Assembly (NCBI RefSeq): GCF_900182695.1
Contig: NZ_FXTK01000006.1
Span: 95,794 to 159,793, forward strand
DNA length: 64,000 bases
Reading direction: 5' to 3'
Source: Paracoccus laeviglucosivorans
GTDB taxonomy: Bacteria > Pseudomonadota > Alphaproteobacteria > Rhodobacterales > Rhodobacteraceae
Every line of letters begins with the position of its first letter. The stretch's first letter is position 1. Below the pieces are notes generated by a model, which had not been told where the DNA came from, ran no database searches, and saw only the letters and a program-made list of their open reading frames with translations. A program made the translations under genes and the position numbers. Positions 16,469 to 25,786 of this stretch are shown here, one piece after another.

Positions 16469-17422
16469 CTAGCGGCGCGAGGTCAGCTGGACGAAGACAT
16501 CTTCCAGATCCGGCACCTCGACCGCGATGTCGCGGATGGGCAGGTCGGCCGCGCGCAGCATGTCGATCAGCCCGTCTGCCGTGACCCGCGACGGCGCATA
16601 GCTGATGGCCAGTCTTCCGTCCGCGCGGCGTTCGGCGCGCACGCCTTCGGGCAGGGCGGGCAAGGTGGTGTCGCTGCCCGTATCGACCACCAGCGATTTC
16701 GAATCGGCACGGCCAAGCAGGGTCCGCGTGTCTTCGCACAAGATCAATTCGCCCCGGTCGATGATGGCGATACGGTCGCACATCATCTCGGCCTCTTCCA
16801 GATAATGCGTCGTCAGGATGATGGTCATGCCCTGCTCGTTCAGGCGGCGGACATTGCGCCACAGCATGTCGCGCAGCTGGATGTCCACGCCCGCTGTAGG
16901 TTCGTCCAGCACAAGGATCTGCGGGCGATGCACCAGCGCCTTGGCCAGCAGCAAGCGCCGCTTCATGCCGCCCGACAGGTGGCGCGAATAGCTGTTCGCC
17001 TGTTCGGTCAGGCCGACGAGTTCCAGCAGCTCATCCGTCCAGCGTTCGCTTTTGGGCACGCCGTAAAGGCCCGCCTGCACCTCAAGGCTGGCGCGGGGCG
17101 ACAGGAAGGGGTCAATGTTCAATTCCTGCGGCATGACGCCGATTGCCGCGCGGGACTGGCGCGGGTTCACGTCCTGATCGAAGCCCCAGATCGTGACCTT
17201 GCCCGCCGTTTTGCGCACCAGTCCGGCCAGGATATTGATCGTCGTGGACTTGCCCGCACCGTTCGGGCCAAGAAGCCCAAAGATCGATCCGGCGGGAATC
17301 GTCAGGTCCAGCCCCTTGACCGCAGCCTTGGGCGGATTGCCACCCGCTGCCGCATAGGTCTTGGCCAGACCGCGGATTTCGATTGCATTCGCGGTTTCCA
17401 TCGGGTTCTGGGGGGCTGGCAT
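16469..17422 (-). CDS. ABC transporter ATP-binding protein
   Basis: A 317-aa ATPase with Walker A GPNGAGKS (52-59), signature LSGGMKRR (149-156), Walker B ILVLDE (169-174) followed by PTAGVD, and the switch histidine in [10 protein letters not shown]. About 70 extra C-terminal residues follow the core, as in the YadG/CcmA-like exporter group. No permease gene is adjacent in the window, so the partner and substrate are unknown. An ATG at 17401 (METANAIE) is an alternative start. Confidence 0.9.
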   Translation of the reverse strand: MPAPQNPMETANAIEIRGLAKTYAAAGGNPPKAAVKGLDLTIPAGSIFGLLGPNGAGKSTTINILAGLVRKTAGKVTIWGFDQDVNPRQSRAAIGVMPQELNIDPFLSPRASLEVQAGLYGVPKSERWTDELLELVGLTEQANSYSRHLSGGMKRRLLLAKALVHRPQILVLDEPTAGVDIQLRDMLWRNVRRLNEQGMTIILTTHYLEEAEMMCDRIAIIDRGELILCEDTRTLLGRADSKSLVVDTGSDTTLPALPEGVRAERRADGRLAISYAPSRVTADGLIDMLRAADLPIRDIAVEVPDLEDVFVQLTSRR

Positions 17423-17491
17423 AGCGCCTCGGCTGTCATTATGATCGCCGCCGGTTTAACCCCGTTTGTCGTCAAAGCTCAAGGAACTGCC

Positions 17492-17680
17492 ATGACCCTT
17501 CCGGCCCCCGAGATTCAGGTCGTCACCTCGTGGAAGGTGGCTTGCGATGGCGATGAAAGCCGCGGTCTTGGCCATCCGCGCGTCTGGCTGGCGATCCCGC
17601 AGACCACGGGCGAAGTCGAATGCGGCTATTGTGACAAGCGCTTCGTCATCGACCGCGATCACGCGCACGACGATCACTGA
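17492..17680 (+). CDS. Small CHCC zinc-finger protein
   Basis: A 62-aa protein with the zinc-binding set C18, H28, C44, C47 (CGYCDKRFV near the end). This fold occurs in the NDUFS6-like accessory subunit of respiratory complex I and in free-standing bacterial proteins. AAGGA at 17481-17485 supports the ATG at 17492. It is divergent from the ABC gene. A complex I link is only suggested by the fold. Confidence 0.82.
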   Translation: MTLPAPEIQVVTSWKVACDGDESRGLGHPRVWLAIPQTTGEVECGYCDKRFVIDRDHAHDDH

Positions 17681-17832
17681 TCCCGGCGCCGCGCCGGTCG
17701 CGCGGTCGGGATGCCTCCGGCGGGGGTATTATAAGAACCAAGAAGACGTTGCCCGCCCAAGTCGCGGGCTTGGCCCCCGGCTGCCTTCGTGGCAGAAGGG
17801 GGTTCTGAATTTTTGCAGAAGGAGCGGCAGGC
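17676..17832. repeat. Hairpin-rich intergenic element before polA
   Basis: The 152-bp gap contains several GC-rich inverted repeats (for example GCCCGC/GCGGGC around 17749-17768 and CTGCC-TTCGT-GGCAG near 17785). It also has a core at 17723-17745 running from GGTATT to AGAACCAAGAAG. Nearly the same core occurs at 60663-60685, where it also sits in a hairpin-rich gap. This resembles the dispersed intergenic elements common in Rhodobacteraceae. Confidence 0.55.
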
Positions 17833-20634
17833 ATGGGCGAGACATTCGGCAAGGGCCACCATCTGCATCTGATCGACGGTTCGGCCTTTATCTTTCGCGC
17901 CTATCACGCGCTGCCGCCGCTGACGCGCCGCTCGGACGGGATTCCGATCGGGGCGGTCGCGGGTTTCTGCAATATGCTGTGGAAATACATCCAGGACGGC
18001 AAGGGCAGCGATGCGCCCACACATGCGGCGGTAATCTTTGACCATTCCTCGAAGACGTTCCGCAATGATATTTATGCGCTTTACAAAGCGAACCGCCCCG
18101 AGCCGCCCGAGGATCTGCGCCCGCAATTCCCGCTGACGCGGGAGGCGACGCGGGCTTTCAACATCGCTTGCATCGAGACCGAGGGCTATGAGGCCGATGA
18201 CATCATCGCGGCCCTGTCCTGTCAGGCGCGCGATGCCGGGGGGCGCGTCACCATCATCAGTTCCGACAAGGATCTGATGCAGTTGGTGGGCAACGGCGTC
18301 GAGATGATGGACCCGATCAAGGGCAAGGCCATCGGTCCAGATGAGGTGCGCGAGAAATTCGGCGTCGGGCCTGAACGTGTGGTGGATGTGCAGGCCTTGG
18401 CCGGAGATTCGGTTGATAACGTGCCCGGCGCACCTGGAATTGGCATCAAAACTGCCGCGCAACTTATTGAAGAATACGGCGATCTTGAGACATTGCTTGC
18501 ACGTGCAGCCGAGATCAAGCAGCCCAAGCGCCGCCAGACGCTGATCGACAATGCCGAGCTGATCCGCATTTCGAAACGGTTGGTCGAGCTGGATTGCAAC
18601 ACGCCGCTGGATTTCGGGCTGGAGACGCTGGAGGTGCGCGAGCCGGACCCGGAAGGGCTGCTGGAATTCCTGACCCGGATGGAGTTCCGCACCCTGACCA
18701 CCCGCGTGGCCGAGCGTTTCGGAGCCGAGGCGCCGCCCGCGGTCGAGGTCGCTGTGGCCGCGGAAAGCAAGGTGGAACTGCCCGGCATCGACCGCAGCCG
18801 CTACGAGATCATCCGCGATGAGACCGCACTGACCGCATGGTTGGTCGAGATTGCGGAAAAGGGGTTGGTCGCCATCGACACCGAAACCTCGGGGCTGGAT
18901 GAGATGCGGGCCGATCTGATCGGCATCTCGCTTTGCACGGGGCCAGGGCGCGCGGCCTATCTGCCGCTGGCCCATGTCAGCGAAGGTGCTGCGGGCGATC
19001 TGTTCGGCGCGCCCGTGCGTCTGGAGGGGCAGATCGACCCCGCCCGTGCGCTGGAGATGCTGAAGCCGCTGCTGGAAGATGCCGGCACGCTGAAGATCGG
19101 CCAGAACATCAAGTATGACTGGAAGATTCTGGCGCGGAACGGCATCCGCATGGCGCCCATCGAGGACACGATGCTGATGTCCTATGCCTTGAATGCGGGC
19201 GACCACAATCACGGCATGGACGAGCTGGCCGACCGCTATCTGGGCCATAAATGCATTCCGATCAAAGAGCTGATCGGCTCGGGCAAGTCGCAGATCGGCT
19301 TTGCCGAGGTGCCGATTGAAAAGGCGGGCGAATATGCCGCCGAGGATGCCGAGATTACCTGGCGGCTATGGCATCATTTCCGCCCGTTGCTGCCCAAAAA
19401 CCGTGTGGCGACTGCCTATCAGCTGCTGGAACGTCCGATGGTGGGGGTGCTGGCCGATATGGAGATGACCGGCATCCGCATCGATGCCGATCACCTGAAG
19501 CGCATGTCCAGCGCCTTTGCCCAGAAAATGGCGGCGTTGGAGGCGGAAATCCATGAACTGGCGGGCGGTCCCTTCAACGTCGGCAGCCCCAAGCAATTGG
19601 GCGAAATCCTGTTTGATCGCATGGGTCTGGCGGGTGGCAAGCAAGGCAAGACCGGCGCATTTTCGACCAGTGCTGATGTGCTGGAGGATCTGGCGGCCGA
19701 GGGGCACGACCTGCCCGCCCGCGTGCTGGACTGGCGCGGGATTTCCAAGCTGAAATCGACCTATACCGATGCGCTGCCTTTGCATGTGAACCCGGAAACC
19801 GGGCGCGTCCATACCAGCTATTCGATCACCGGGGCGCAGACCGGGCGTCTTGCCTCGACCGACCCGAACCTGCAGAACATCCCGGTGCGGACCGAGGAAG
19901 GGAGGCGCATCCGTCAGGCCTTTGTCGCAGGACCGGGGATGCGGATCGTCAGTCTGGATTACAGCCAGATCGAGCTGCGCATTCTGGCGCATGTCGCGCA
20001 GATCCCGGCGCTGAAGCAGGCCTTCCGCGACGGGATCGACATTCACGCGATGACCGCCAGCCAGATGTTCGGCGTGCCGATCGAAGGCATGGATCCGATG
20101 ATCCGCCGTCGCGCCAAGGCTATCAATTTCGGGGTGATCTATGGCATCTCGGGCTTTGGGCTGGCGCGGAATCTGCGCATTCCGCGCGCCGAGGCGCAAG
20201 CGTTCATCGATACCTATTTCGAGCGTTTCCCCGAAATCCGCGCCTATATGGACCGCACGGTGGCCGAAGCGAAGCAGGACGGTTACGTCCGCACGCTGTT
20301 CGGGCGGCGCATCATGACGCCGGGGATCAACCAGTCCGGTCCCGCAGCGGGTGGTGCCCGTCGCGCCGCGATCAATGCGCCGATCCAGGGGGCCGCGGCT
20401 GACATCATCCGTCGCGCGATGATCCGAATGCCCGCCGCGATTGCTGATCTGCCTGCCAAGATGCTGCTGCAGGTCCATGATGAACTGGTTTTCGAGGCGC
20501 AGGAGGATGCGCTGGACGAGTTGATCGCCCGCGCCCGCGACGTCATGGAAAACGCGGCAACACCTGCAATCCAACTGGACGTGCCATTGGTCGTGGATGC
20601 GGGATCAGGGGCAAGCTGGGCCGAGGCGCATTAA
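17833..20634 (+). CDS. polA: DNA polymerase I
   Basis: Repair and Okazaki-fragment polymerase of 933 aa with all three domains. The N-terminal 5'-3' exonuclease starts LHLIDGSAFIFRAYHALPPL. The 3'-5' proofreading domain keeps IDTETSGLDEM, so editing appears intact. The polymerase domain has DYSQIELR (709-716), the O-helix region RRRAKAINFGVIYG and HDE (882-884). AAGGAG about 12 bp upstream supports the ATG. The convergent universal stress gene ends 2 bp after its stop. Confidence 0.98.
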   Translation: MGETFGKGHHLHLIDGSAFIFRAYHALPPLTRRSDGIPIGAVAGFCNMLWKYIQDGKGSDAPTHAAVIFDHSSKTFRNDIYALYKANRPEPPEDLRPQFPLTREATRAFNIACIETEGYEADDIIAALSCQARDAGGRVTIISSDKDLMQLVGNGVEMMDPIKGKAIGPDEVREKFGVGPERVVDVQALAGDSVDNVPGAPGIGIKTAAQLIEEYGDLETLLARAAEIKQPKRRQTLIDNAELIRISKRLVELDCNTPLDFGLETLEVREPDPEGLLEFLTRMEFRTLTTRVAERFGAEAPPAVEVAVAAESKVELPGIDRSRYEIIRDETALTAWLVEIAEKGLVAIDTETSGLDEMRADLIGISLCTGPGRAAYLPLAHVSEGAAGDLFGAPVRLEGQIDPARALEMLKPLLEDAGTLKIGQNIKYDWKILARNGIRMAPIEDTMLMSYALNAGDHNHGMDELADRYLGHKCIPIKELIGSGKSQIGFAEVPIEKAGEYAAEDAEITWRLWHHFRPLLPKNRVATAYQLLERPMVGVLADMEMTGIRIDADHLKRMSSAFAQKMAALEAEIHELAGGPFNVGSPKQLGEILFDRMGLAGGKQGKTGAFSTSADVLEDLAAEGHDLPARVLDWRGISKLKSTYTDALPLHVNPETGRVHTSYSITGAQTGRLASTDPNLQNIPVRTEEGRRIRQAFVAGPGMRIVSLDYSQIELRILAHVAQIPALKQAFRDGIDIHAMTASQMFGVPIEGMDPMIRRRAKAINFGVIYGISGFGLARNLRIPRAEAQAFIDTYFERFPEIRAYMDRTVAEAKQDGYVRTLFGRRIMTPGINQSGPAAGGARRAAINAPIQGAAADIIRRAMIRMPAAIADLPAKMLLQVHDELVFEAQEDALDELIARARDVMENAATPAIQLDVPLVVDAGSGASWAEAH

Positions 20635-20636
20635 GG

Positions 20637-21467
20637 CTAATGCGCCATCAGCACCGGGATTTGCGCTTTTTCCAGCATACTGCGCGTCGCGCCGCCCAGA
20701 AATGCCTGCCGGAACCGCGAATGGCCGTAAGCGCCCATGACGATCATATCCGCTCCGATCTCGATTGCGCGGCGGTTTATGACATCGCTGATCTGGGGCA
20801 GGGTGCGGGCCAGCACGGCAATGTCGGCCTTGACACCTTGACGGGTCAGCATCTGGCATAGCGCCGCGCCGGGGTCCGAGCGTTCGGGACCGTGCGGCGA
20901 GGGATCGATGACCGTGATCTCGACCTCATCTGCGGCTTGCAGCAGGGGCATGGCGCGGCGGACGGCGGCCATCGCCTCATTCGATTGGTTCCACGCGATC
21001 ATGATTTTGCGCCCGCAGGGTTTGCTCAGGTCTTGCGGCACGATCAGCACGGGGGCCGAACCTTCGAACAGCGCAGCCTCGGTCACGGCCTCGGCATCGG
21101 GGGTCGCATCGTCGGCATACGGGCGGGTCAGCACCACAAGATCCGAGTAGCGCGCCCGCATCCCGACAAGCGTCGAAAGGCCGCCGACCTGCGCCACGGC
21201 GGATTCAACCGACCAGCGGATCTGTTCGTTGGCCAGTCGGGCGCGGACCATCTCTTCTAACTCGCTGGCGGCAGTCATCGCCTTGTCTATGGATTCCTGG
21301 AAAACATAGGCCGATGCGCCCGCGTAATAGTAGCCGCTTTGCGTGTGATCGACCCCCATGCAGAACACGTCCAGATGGGCATCTTCGCGCTGCGTCATGG
21401 CGATTGCGGAATCCAGCAGCTCGGGCTGCTCGCGGGTCAGAACGGTCAGGATCGACTTATAGCCCAT
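20637..21467 (-). CDS. Universal stress protein, UspA family
   Basis: A 276-aa cytoplasmic protein, long enough for two Usp folds. The C-terminal part has the ATP-binding pattern GADMIVMGAYGHSRFRQAFL followed by GGATRSML. AAAGGAGAAG lies directly before the ATG at 21467; a longer frame upstream lacks a ribosome site. Family members support survival under stress or starvation; nothing here shows the specific signal. Confidence 0.92.
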   Translation of the reverse strand: MGYKSILTVLTREQPELLDSAIAMTQREDAHLDVFCMGVDHTQSGYYYAGASAYVFQESIDKAMTAASELEEMVRARLANEQIRWSVESAVAQVGGLSTLVGMRARYSDLVVLTRPYADDATPDAEAVTEAALFEGSAPVLIVPQDLSKPCGRKIMIAWNQSNEAMAAVRRAMPLLQAADEVEITVIDPSPHGPERSDPGAALCQMLTRQGVKADIAVLARTLPQISDVINRRAIEIGADMIVMGAYGHSRFRQAFLGGATRSMLEKAQIPVLMAH

Positions 21468-21630
21468 CGGCTTCTCCTTTCGCCGCGATTGCGGCTTGTT
21501 GCGCCGATGCGTCGGAAATGTGCCGCTCCGGTTGTATCGGCAAGGATGCAACGCGCTGAATGGCCTGCGGGTTTCGCCACCGGGCTTTGGAATGTTCGGA
21601 TCGGGGATGCGACCCGTCGCCACATGGGGG

Positions 21631-21663
21631 CAAAAGAAAACCGCCCGGAGATGTCCGGGCGGT
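21631..21663 (-). terminator. Rho-independent terminator of the carboxypeptidase gene
   Basis: ACCGCCCGGA and TCCGGGCGGT (21640-21649, 21654-21663) form a perfect 10-bp stem with a 4-nt loop. On the minus strand it is followed by TTTTCTTTT. It lies 27 bp after the stop at 21690. Confidence 0.9.
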
Positions 21664-21689
21664 GCAAGGTCTGGCTTGGTTCGAAAGGA

Positions 21690-23387
21690 TCAGGGACCGA
21701 CGACGGTGCAATCCAGTTGGCGGGCCGACAGCCTGCCACAAGCCAGTTCTGCGGTTTCCTTGGACATACCGGTAAAGTTCGGCTGGAAACCGCGTTTGGT
21801 ATTCGCGACATGGCTGGCCGCGTTGCCCAGCGTGCCGTTTTCCTGCAGCGCGGTGCGCAGCAGCAGTTGCTCGGCCTCGCGCTGCGAACGGTAAAGGCCC
21901 AGCGTCACGCCATAGCCACGCCCGGCACTTGGATCGCGGCTGACGATTTCGCGGGCCACGTCCTCATCCGCTTCGTTCGGGGCAAGCGAGGTCAGGATGA
22001 TCGTATCCTGACGCGCCGCGGGCGGAACCGGCGCGGTGGTTTCGGCCAGCGCCAGTTGCGGGGCGGGTTGGGCATCCGCCTCGGTCGGGACCGGGGTGGA
22101 CATCATGAACAGCGACGCGGTGGGCTGCGCCTGACCCGCGCTTGCCGATTTGTCGTCGCGCGGGGCCGGGGTCGGGCGAACCGATTCGACCAAAGCCGCA
22201 TCCGCAGGGACATCGCCTTCGGGGCGCGACGCGGGGCGTGCGGTTGCCAGCAACTCCTCGCTGCCCTTGGTCGAGGCGGTGGCGACCGCCGGGCCGGGCT
22301 TGCGCACGGGGCGCGAGCTTGCGGCAATGCGGTCATCGCCACGCTTGGCTGCGGCTTGAGCCCGCGACACGGCGGCGGTGATCGCCGCAGGCGTGACGAC
22401 GCTTGCGCTGGAGGCGCGGGCAACCGGACGATCCGATGCGGACAGGCGCACCGTCGATGCGGCAGCGGCTGCCGGGGCAGCAGGTTCAGCCCGCGCAACC
22501 TGCACCACGCGGCGAACCACCTTCTTGGGCTCAGCCACGATCAGCTCGGGCGGCGCGGGTTTGACCTCGCGCGCGCGGGTGGGTGCCTTTCCAAAGCCTG
22601 CGTCCAGCAACTGCGCCATGACCGCGTTGCGATGCGCGGTCGAATTGCCGCCCAGCACCGTCGCGATGATGCGCTTGGAGCCGCGCTTGGCCGAAGCGGT
22701 CAGGTTGAAGCCTGCCGCACGGGTATAGCCGGTCTTGATGCCGTCCGCGCCTTCGTAGCTGTCAAGGAAACGCTTGTTGGTGCTGGAAACGGTCGCGATC
22801 CCTGCATCCGCCGAACGACGCGAGAAAATGTTGTAATATTGCGGATAATCATAGAACAGGCGACGCCCAAGCACGCTCATGTCCCGCGCGGTCGAATAGT
22901 GCCCTTCGACGGTCAGGCCATTCGCGTTGCGGAAATTGGTGTTGCTCATCCCCAGCGCCTTGGCCATCGCGGTCATCTGGGCCGCGAATTTCGGTTCGGA
23001 TCCCGCAAGACCTTCCCCGATGGTGGTGGCGGCGTCATTGGCCGACTTCACCGCAGCGGCGCGGATCAGATAGCGCAGCTCGATCCGCTGGCCTGCACGC
23101 AGACCCAGCCGCGACGGCGGCTGCGACGCGGCATGGCTTGAGACCAGAAACTTGCTGTCCAGCCGGACCTGACCACGCTCAATGGCATTGAAGGCCATGT
23201 AAAGCGTCATCATCTTGGTCAGCGAGGCGGGATGCAGCCGCGTATTCGCGTTCTGCGAATAGATCTCGTTGCCGGTGCGCGCGTCCATGACATAAGCCGC
23301 GAACGGTGCCGCGGCGACGGACATGGGAATTGCCCATGCAAATAGGATCATCAGTCCGAGTCGGACGTTCTTGGTGATTCTGCTCAC
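21690..23387 (-). CDS. D-alanyl-D-alanine carboxypeptidase with C-terminal SPOR domain
   Basis: A penicillin-binding protein of the PBP5/6 (S11) family, 565 aa, trimming peptidoglycan pentapeptides in the periplasm. The signal peptide runs through LGLMILFAWAIPMSVAAA. Active-site motifs are SLTK (55-58), SAN (115-117) and KTG (218-220). A long Ala/Pro/Ser-rich linker follows, and the last 80 residues form a SPOR domain (RGYGVTLGLYRSQREAEQ region), which should target the enzyme to septal glycan. I chose the GTG at 23387; the frame extends upstream only to a TTG inside a hairpin. A terminator follows. Confidence 0.93.
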   Translation of the reverse strand: MSRITKNVRLGLMILFAWAIPMSVAAAPFAAYVMDARTGNEIYSQNANTRLHPASLTKMMTLYMAFNAIERGQVRLDSKFLVSSHAASQPPSRLGLRAGQRIELRYLIRAAAVKSANDAATTIGEGLAGSEPKFAAQMTAMAKALGMSNTNFRNANGLTVEGHYSTARDMSVLGRRLFYDYPQYYNIFSRRSADAGIATVSSTNKRFLDSYEGADGIKTGYTRAAGFNLTASAKRGSKRIIATVLGGNSTAHRNAVMAQLLDAGFGKAPTRAREVKPAPPELIVAEPKKVVRRVVQVARAEPAAPAAAAASTVRLSASDRPVARASSASVVTPAAITAAVSRAQAAAKRGDDRIAASSRPVRKPGPAVATASTKGSEELLATARPASRPEGDVPADAALVESVRPTPAPRDDKSASAGQAQPTASLFMMSTPVPTEADAQPAPQLALAETTAPVPPAARQDTIILTSLAPNEADEDVAREIVSRDPSAGRGYGVTLGLYRSQREAEQLLLRTALQENGTLGNAASHVANTKRGFQPNFTGMSKETAELACGRLSARQLDCTVVGP

Positions 23388-23410
23388 TGTCCCGGTCTCT
23401 TCTGCCTCTG

Positions 23411-23435
23411 AGGGTCCGTTCAATTTGCGGACCCT
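23411..23435. promoter_or_regulatory. Inverted repeat in the leader of the carboxypeptidase gene
   Basis: AGGGTCCG and CGGACCCT (8 bp each) flank a 9-nt AT-rich spacer, 24 bp before the chosen GTG start. It could be an mRNA hairpin affecting initiation or an operator. The 234-bp divergent gap to clpS contains no gene. Confidence 0.4.
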
Positions 23436-23621
23436 TCATTAATAAACCGACAATACCACGGCTTCCGCGTCACGGAAACTGTAACTTTGTTGGTTTTGGC
23501 CATTATTCGCCCTGTGATTGCAGGCTGTCAGACTGCCCTGTCGCCGATGCGGGGCTTACATCCGGCTGGAAGAAGCCCTATATTCGGCGTTCTAGGCAAC
23601 CCTTATCCCTTTGCAGGCGCA

Positions 23622-23954
23622 GTGACAGATCCGCACATGACCAACCGTCCCGACGACCGCGAGGATGTCGATCTAGCGGTCAAGACCAAGCCGCGCACGC
23701 AGCGTCCCCCTTTGTATAAGGTGTTGCTGCTGAACGATGATTTCACGCCGATGGAATTCGTCGTGCATGTGCTTGAGCGGCTTTTCAACATGACGCATGC
23801 CCAAGCGATCGAGATCATGCTGACCGTCCACCGCAAAGGCGTTGCGGTCGTTGGCGTTTTCTCGCACGAGATTGCCGAAACCAAGGTGGCGCAGGTGATG
23901 GAACTTGCACGCCGCCAGCAGCATCCGCTGCAATGCACCCTGGAAAAAGAGTAG
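23622..23954 (+). CDS. clpS: ClpS adaptor protein
   Basis: Adaptor that hands N-degron substrates to ClpAP, 110 aa from the GTG at 23622 ([12 protein letters not shown]). The conserved core is [20 protein letters not shown], then [19 protein letters not shown]. It keeps the N-end-rule pocket residues N and D of LNDD. The ATG at 23637 is an equally possible start, five residues later. It is followed after 3 bp by an RsmC-like methyltransferase, probably in one transcript. Confidence 0.93.
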   Translation: MTDPHMTNRPDDREDVDLAVKTKPRTQRPPLYKVLLLNDDFTPMEFVVHVLERLFNMTHAQAIEIMLTVHRKGVAVVGVFSHEIAETKVAQVMELARRQQHPLQCTLEKE

Positions 23955-23957
23955 TTC

Positions 23958-24977
23958 GTGGCAGGTTCCCGACTGGAATTGGTATTTGGCGGCACGCCGC
24001 CTGATGGTCGTATGCTGTTGATCGGTGCCGATGCGCAGACCGATCTTAGCCATTTCGACCCCGCGCGCACGCAGATCGTGCAGCGTCGCTTTCCCGATGT
24101 TTCGGCTTTGCAGGCGCGGGGGTTTGCCCCGGTGACTGCCGCCGAAGGCAGCTTCGATGCGGCCGTGGTGTTTCTGCCGCGCGCCCGCGCCGAGGCCCAT
24201 GCCCGCATCGCCGAGGCGGTGGCGCATCTTGCGCCCGGCGCCTCGCTTTGGATCGACGGGCAAAAGACCGATGGCATTGATGCCGCGCTGAAGGAAATGC
24301 GCACGCTGGCCCCGGTCGATGAGCCTCAATCGCGCGCGCATGGCAAGATTTTTCACCTGACGCTACCCGATGCGGGCTGGGTACCCGCTGATTGGGCCGA
24401 CCGCGATATTCAGGCAGCCCCCGGTTTCGTGACGCGGGCTGGCGTGTTTTCGGCGGATGGGCCGGACCCGGCCTCGGTCGCGCTGGCCGCGCATCTGCCT
24501 GAAAAGCTGCCGACGCGCATGGTCGATCTGGGCGCTGGCTGGGGTTGGCTGTCGGCCGAGGTGCTGAAACGTCCTGGCGTTGCTACCCTGCACCTGATCG
24601 AGGCGGATGCCGTCGCGCTTGACTGCGCGCGCCGCAATATCACCGATCCGCGCGCCCAGTTCCACTGGGCCGATGCGCTGAATTTCCGTTTGGCCGAGCC
24701 GGTGAACGGCGTCGTGATGAACCCGCCTTTCCACGAAGGTCGCGCAGCCGATCCGTCGCTGGGTGCGGGCTTCATCCGTGCCGCAGCGGGTCTGCTGACC
24801 GGCGCGGGGCGGCTGTGGATGGTTGCAAACCGGCATCTGCCCTATGAGGCGGTGCTGCGCGAGAGCTTTGCCGATGTGCAGGAAATCGGCGGCGATACCC
24901 GTTTCAAGATCCTGACTGCCACCGGCGCACGCAGGCCGGGGACCGCGAAATCCGTGCCAAAGGGTCGCAGAAGATGA
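23958..24977 (+). CDS. RsmC-like class I methyltransferase
   Basis: A 339-aa SAM-dependent methyltransferase. The C-terminal half has the SAM-binding motif MVDLGAGWGWLS and the catalytic NPPFHEG (from 255), characteristic of 16S rRNA guanine-N2 methyltransferases RsmC/RlmG. The N-terminal half is a degenerate copy of the same fold, as in RsmC. It starts with GTG 3 bp after clpS and overlaps the next gene as ATGA. An rRNA target is inferred from the motif. Confidence 0.85.
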   Translation: MAGSRLELVFGGTPPDGRMLLIGADAQTDLSHFDPARTQIVQRRFPDVSALQARGFAPVTAAEGSFDAAVVFLPRARAEAHARIAEAVAHLAPGASLWIDGQKTDGIDAALKEMRTLAPVDEPQSRAHGKIFHLTLPDAGWVPADWADRDIQAAPGFVTRAGVFSADGPDPASVALAAHLPEKLPTRMVDLGAGWGWLSAEVLKRPGVATLHLIEADAVALDCARRNITDPRAQFHWADALNFRLAEPVNGVVMNPPFHEGRAADPSLGAGFIRAAAGLLTGAGRLWMVANRHLPYEAVLRESFADVQEIGGDTRFKILTATGARRPGTAKSVPKGRRR

Positions 24978-25786
24978 GCTTTTCGGTTCAGGGCAGGACC
25001 GCCATTGTCACCGGCGCCGCACGCGGCATCGGTCTGGCCATCGCCCGCCACCTCGAGGAAGCGGGTGCGAATGTGATGTTCGCCGATGCCGACGAGGCGG
25101 GTCTAGAGGCGGAATTGGGCAGCAGTGCGTGGACCGAAGGGTCGGCACGGGCTTTCGCAGGCGATCTGGGGCAGAAACTGACTCTGGCCAATCTTGTGTC
25201 GGCCACGATCGATGCGTTCGACCGGATCGACATTCTGGTCAACGCGCATCGCATGGTTCAGCTTTGCGATCCGCTGGCGGTCAGCGACGAATTGCTTGGC
25301 GATATGCTGCGCGAAAACATGGCGTCTGGGCTGAAGCTGTCGCAGATGGTCGCAAAGCGCATGGTCGCCCAGTCCGAGGCAGAGCCGGAGCGCGAGGTCT
25401 TGCAGAACGGGGCCATCGTCAACCTGACCTCGCTTGCTGCCGACCGGCCCGAGCCGCAGATGCTGGCCTATTCCATCGCCAGTGCGGCGCAGGCGCAGGC
25501 CACGCGGTCGCTGGCCATGGCGTTGGCCCCCAAACGCATTCGCGTGAATGGCGTGGCCTTCGGCTCGATTATGTCGAACCAGTTGCAACTTAAGCTGCGC
25601 GAAGAGCCGAACCTGCGCGACAAGCTGCTGTCTGCAACTCCGCTGGGCCGCATCGCTGGCGCGGATGAGCTGGGTGCGACGGTGCAATATCTGGTCAGCG
25701 ACGGCGCGAGCTTCGTTACCGGCCAGATCCTGCGGGTCGATGGCGGGCGTTCGCTGGGTGACCCGCTGGCTGCCGGCGCCTTCTAG
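24974..25786 (+). CDS. SDR-family protein with degenerate active site
   Basis: A 270-aa Rossmann protein of the short-chain dehydrogenase family. The nucleotide motif TGAARGIG (13-20) is intact and Ser153 and Tyr166 are present. The catalytic lysine of YxxxK is replaced by serine (YSIAS, 166-170), and the structural NNAG motif reads VNAHR. The C-terminal RIRVNGVAFGSI and the end LRVDGGRS are normal. It may bind a dinucleotide without classical reductase activity. Its start overlaps the methyltransferase stop, and its stop shares CTAG with the convergent lipoprotein gene. Confidence 0.85.
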   Translation: MSFSVQGRTAIVTGAARGIGLAIARHLEEAGANVMFADADEAGLEAELGSSAWTEGSARAFAGDLGQKLTLANLVSATIDAFDRIDILVNAHRMVQLCDPLAVSDELLGDMLRENMASGLKLSQMVAKRMVAQSEAEPEREVLQNGAIVNLTSLAADRPEPQMLAYSIASAAQAQATRSLAMALAPKRIRVNGVAFGSIMSNQLQLKLREEPNLRDKLLSATPLGRIAGADELGATVQYLVSDGASFVTGQILRVDGGRSLGDPLAAGAF

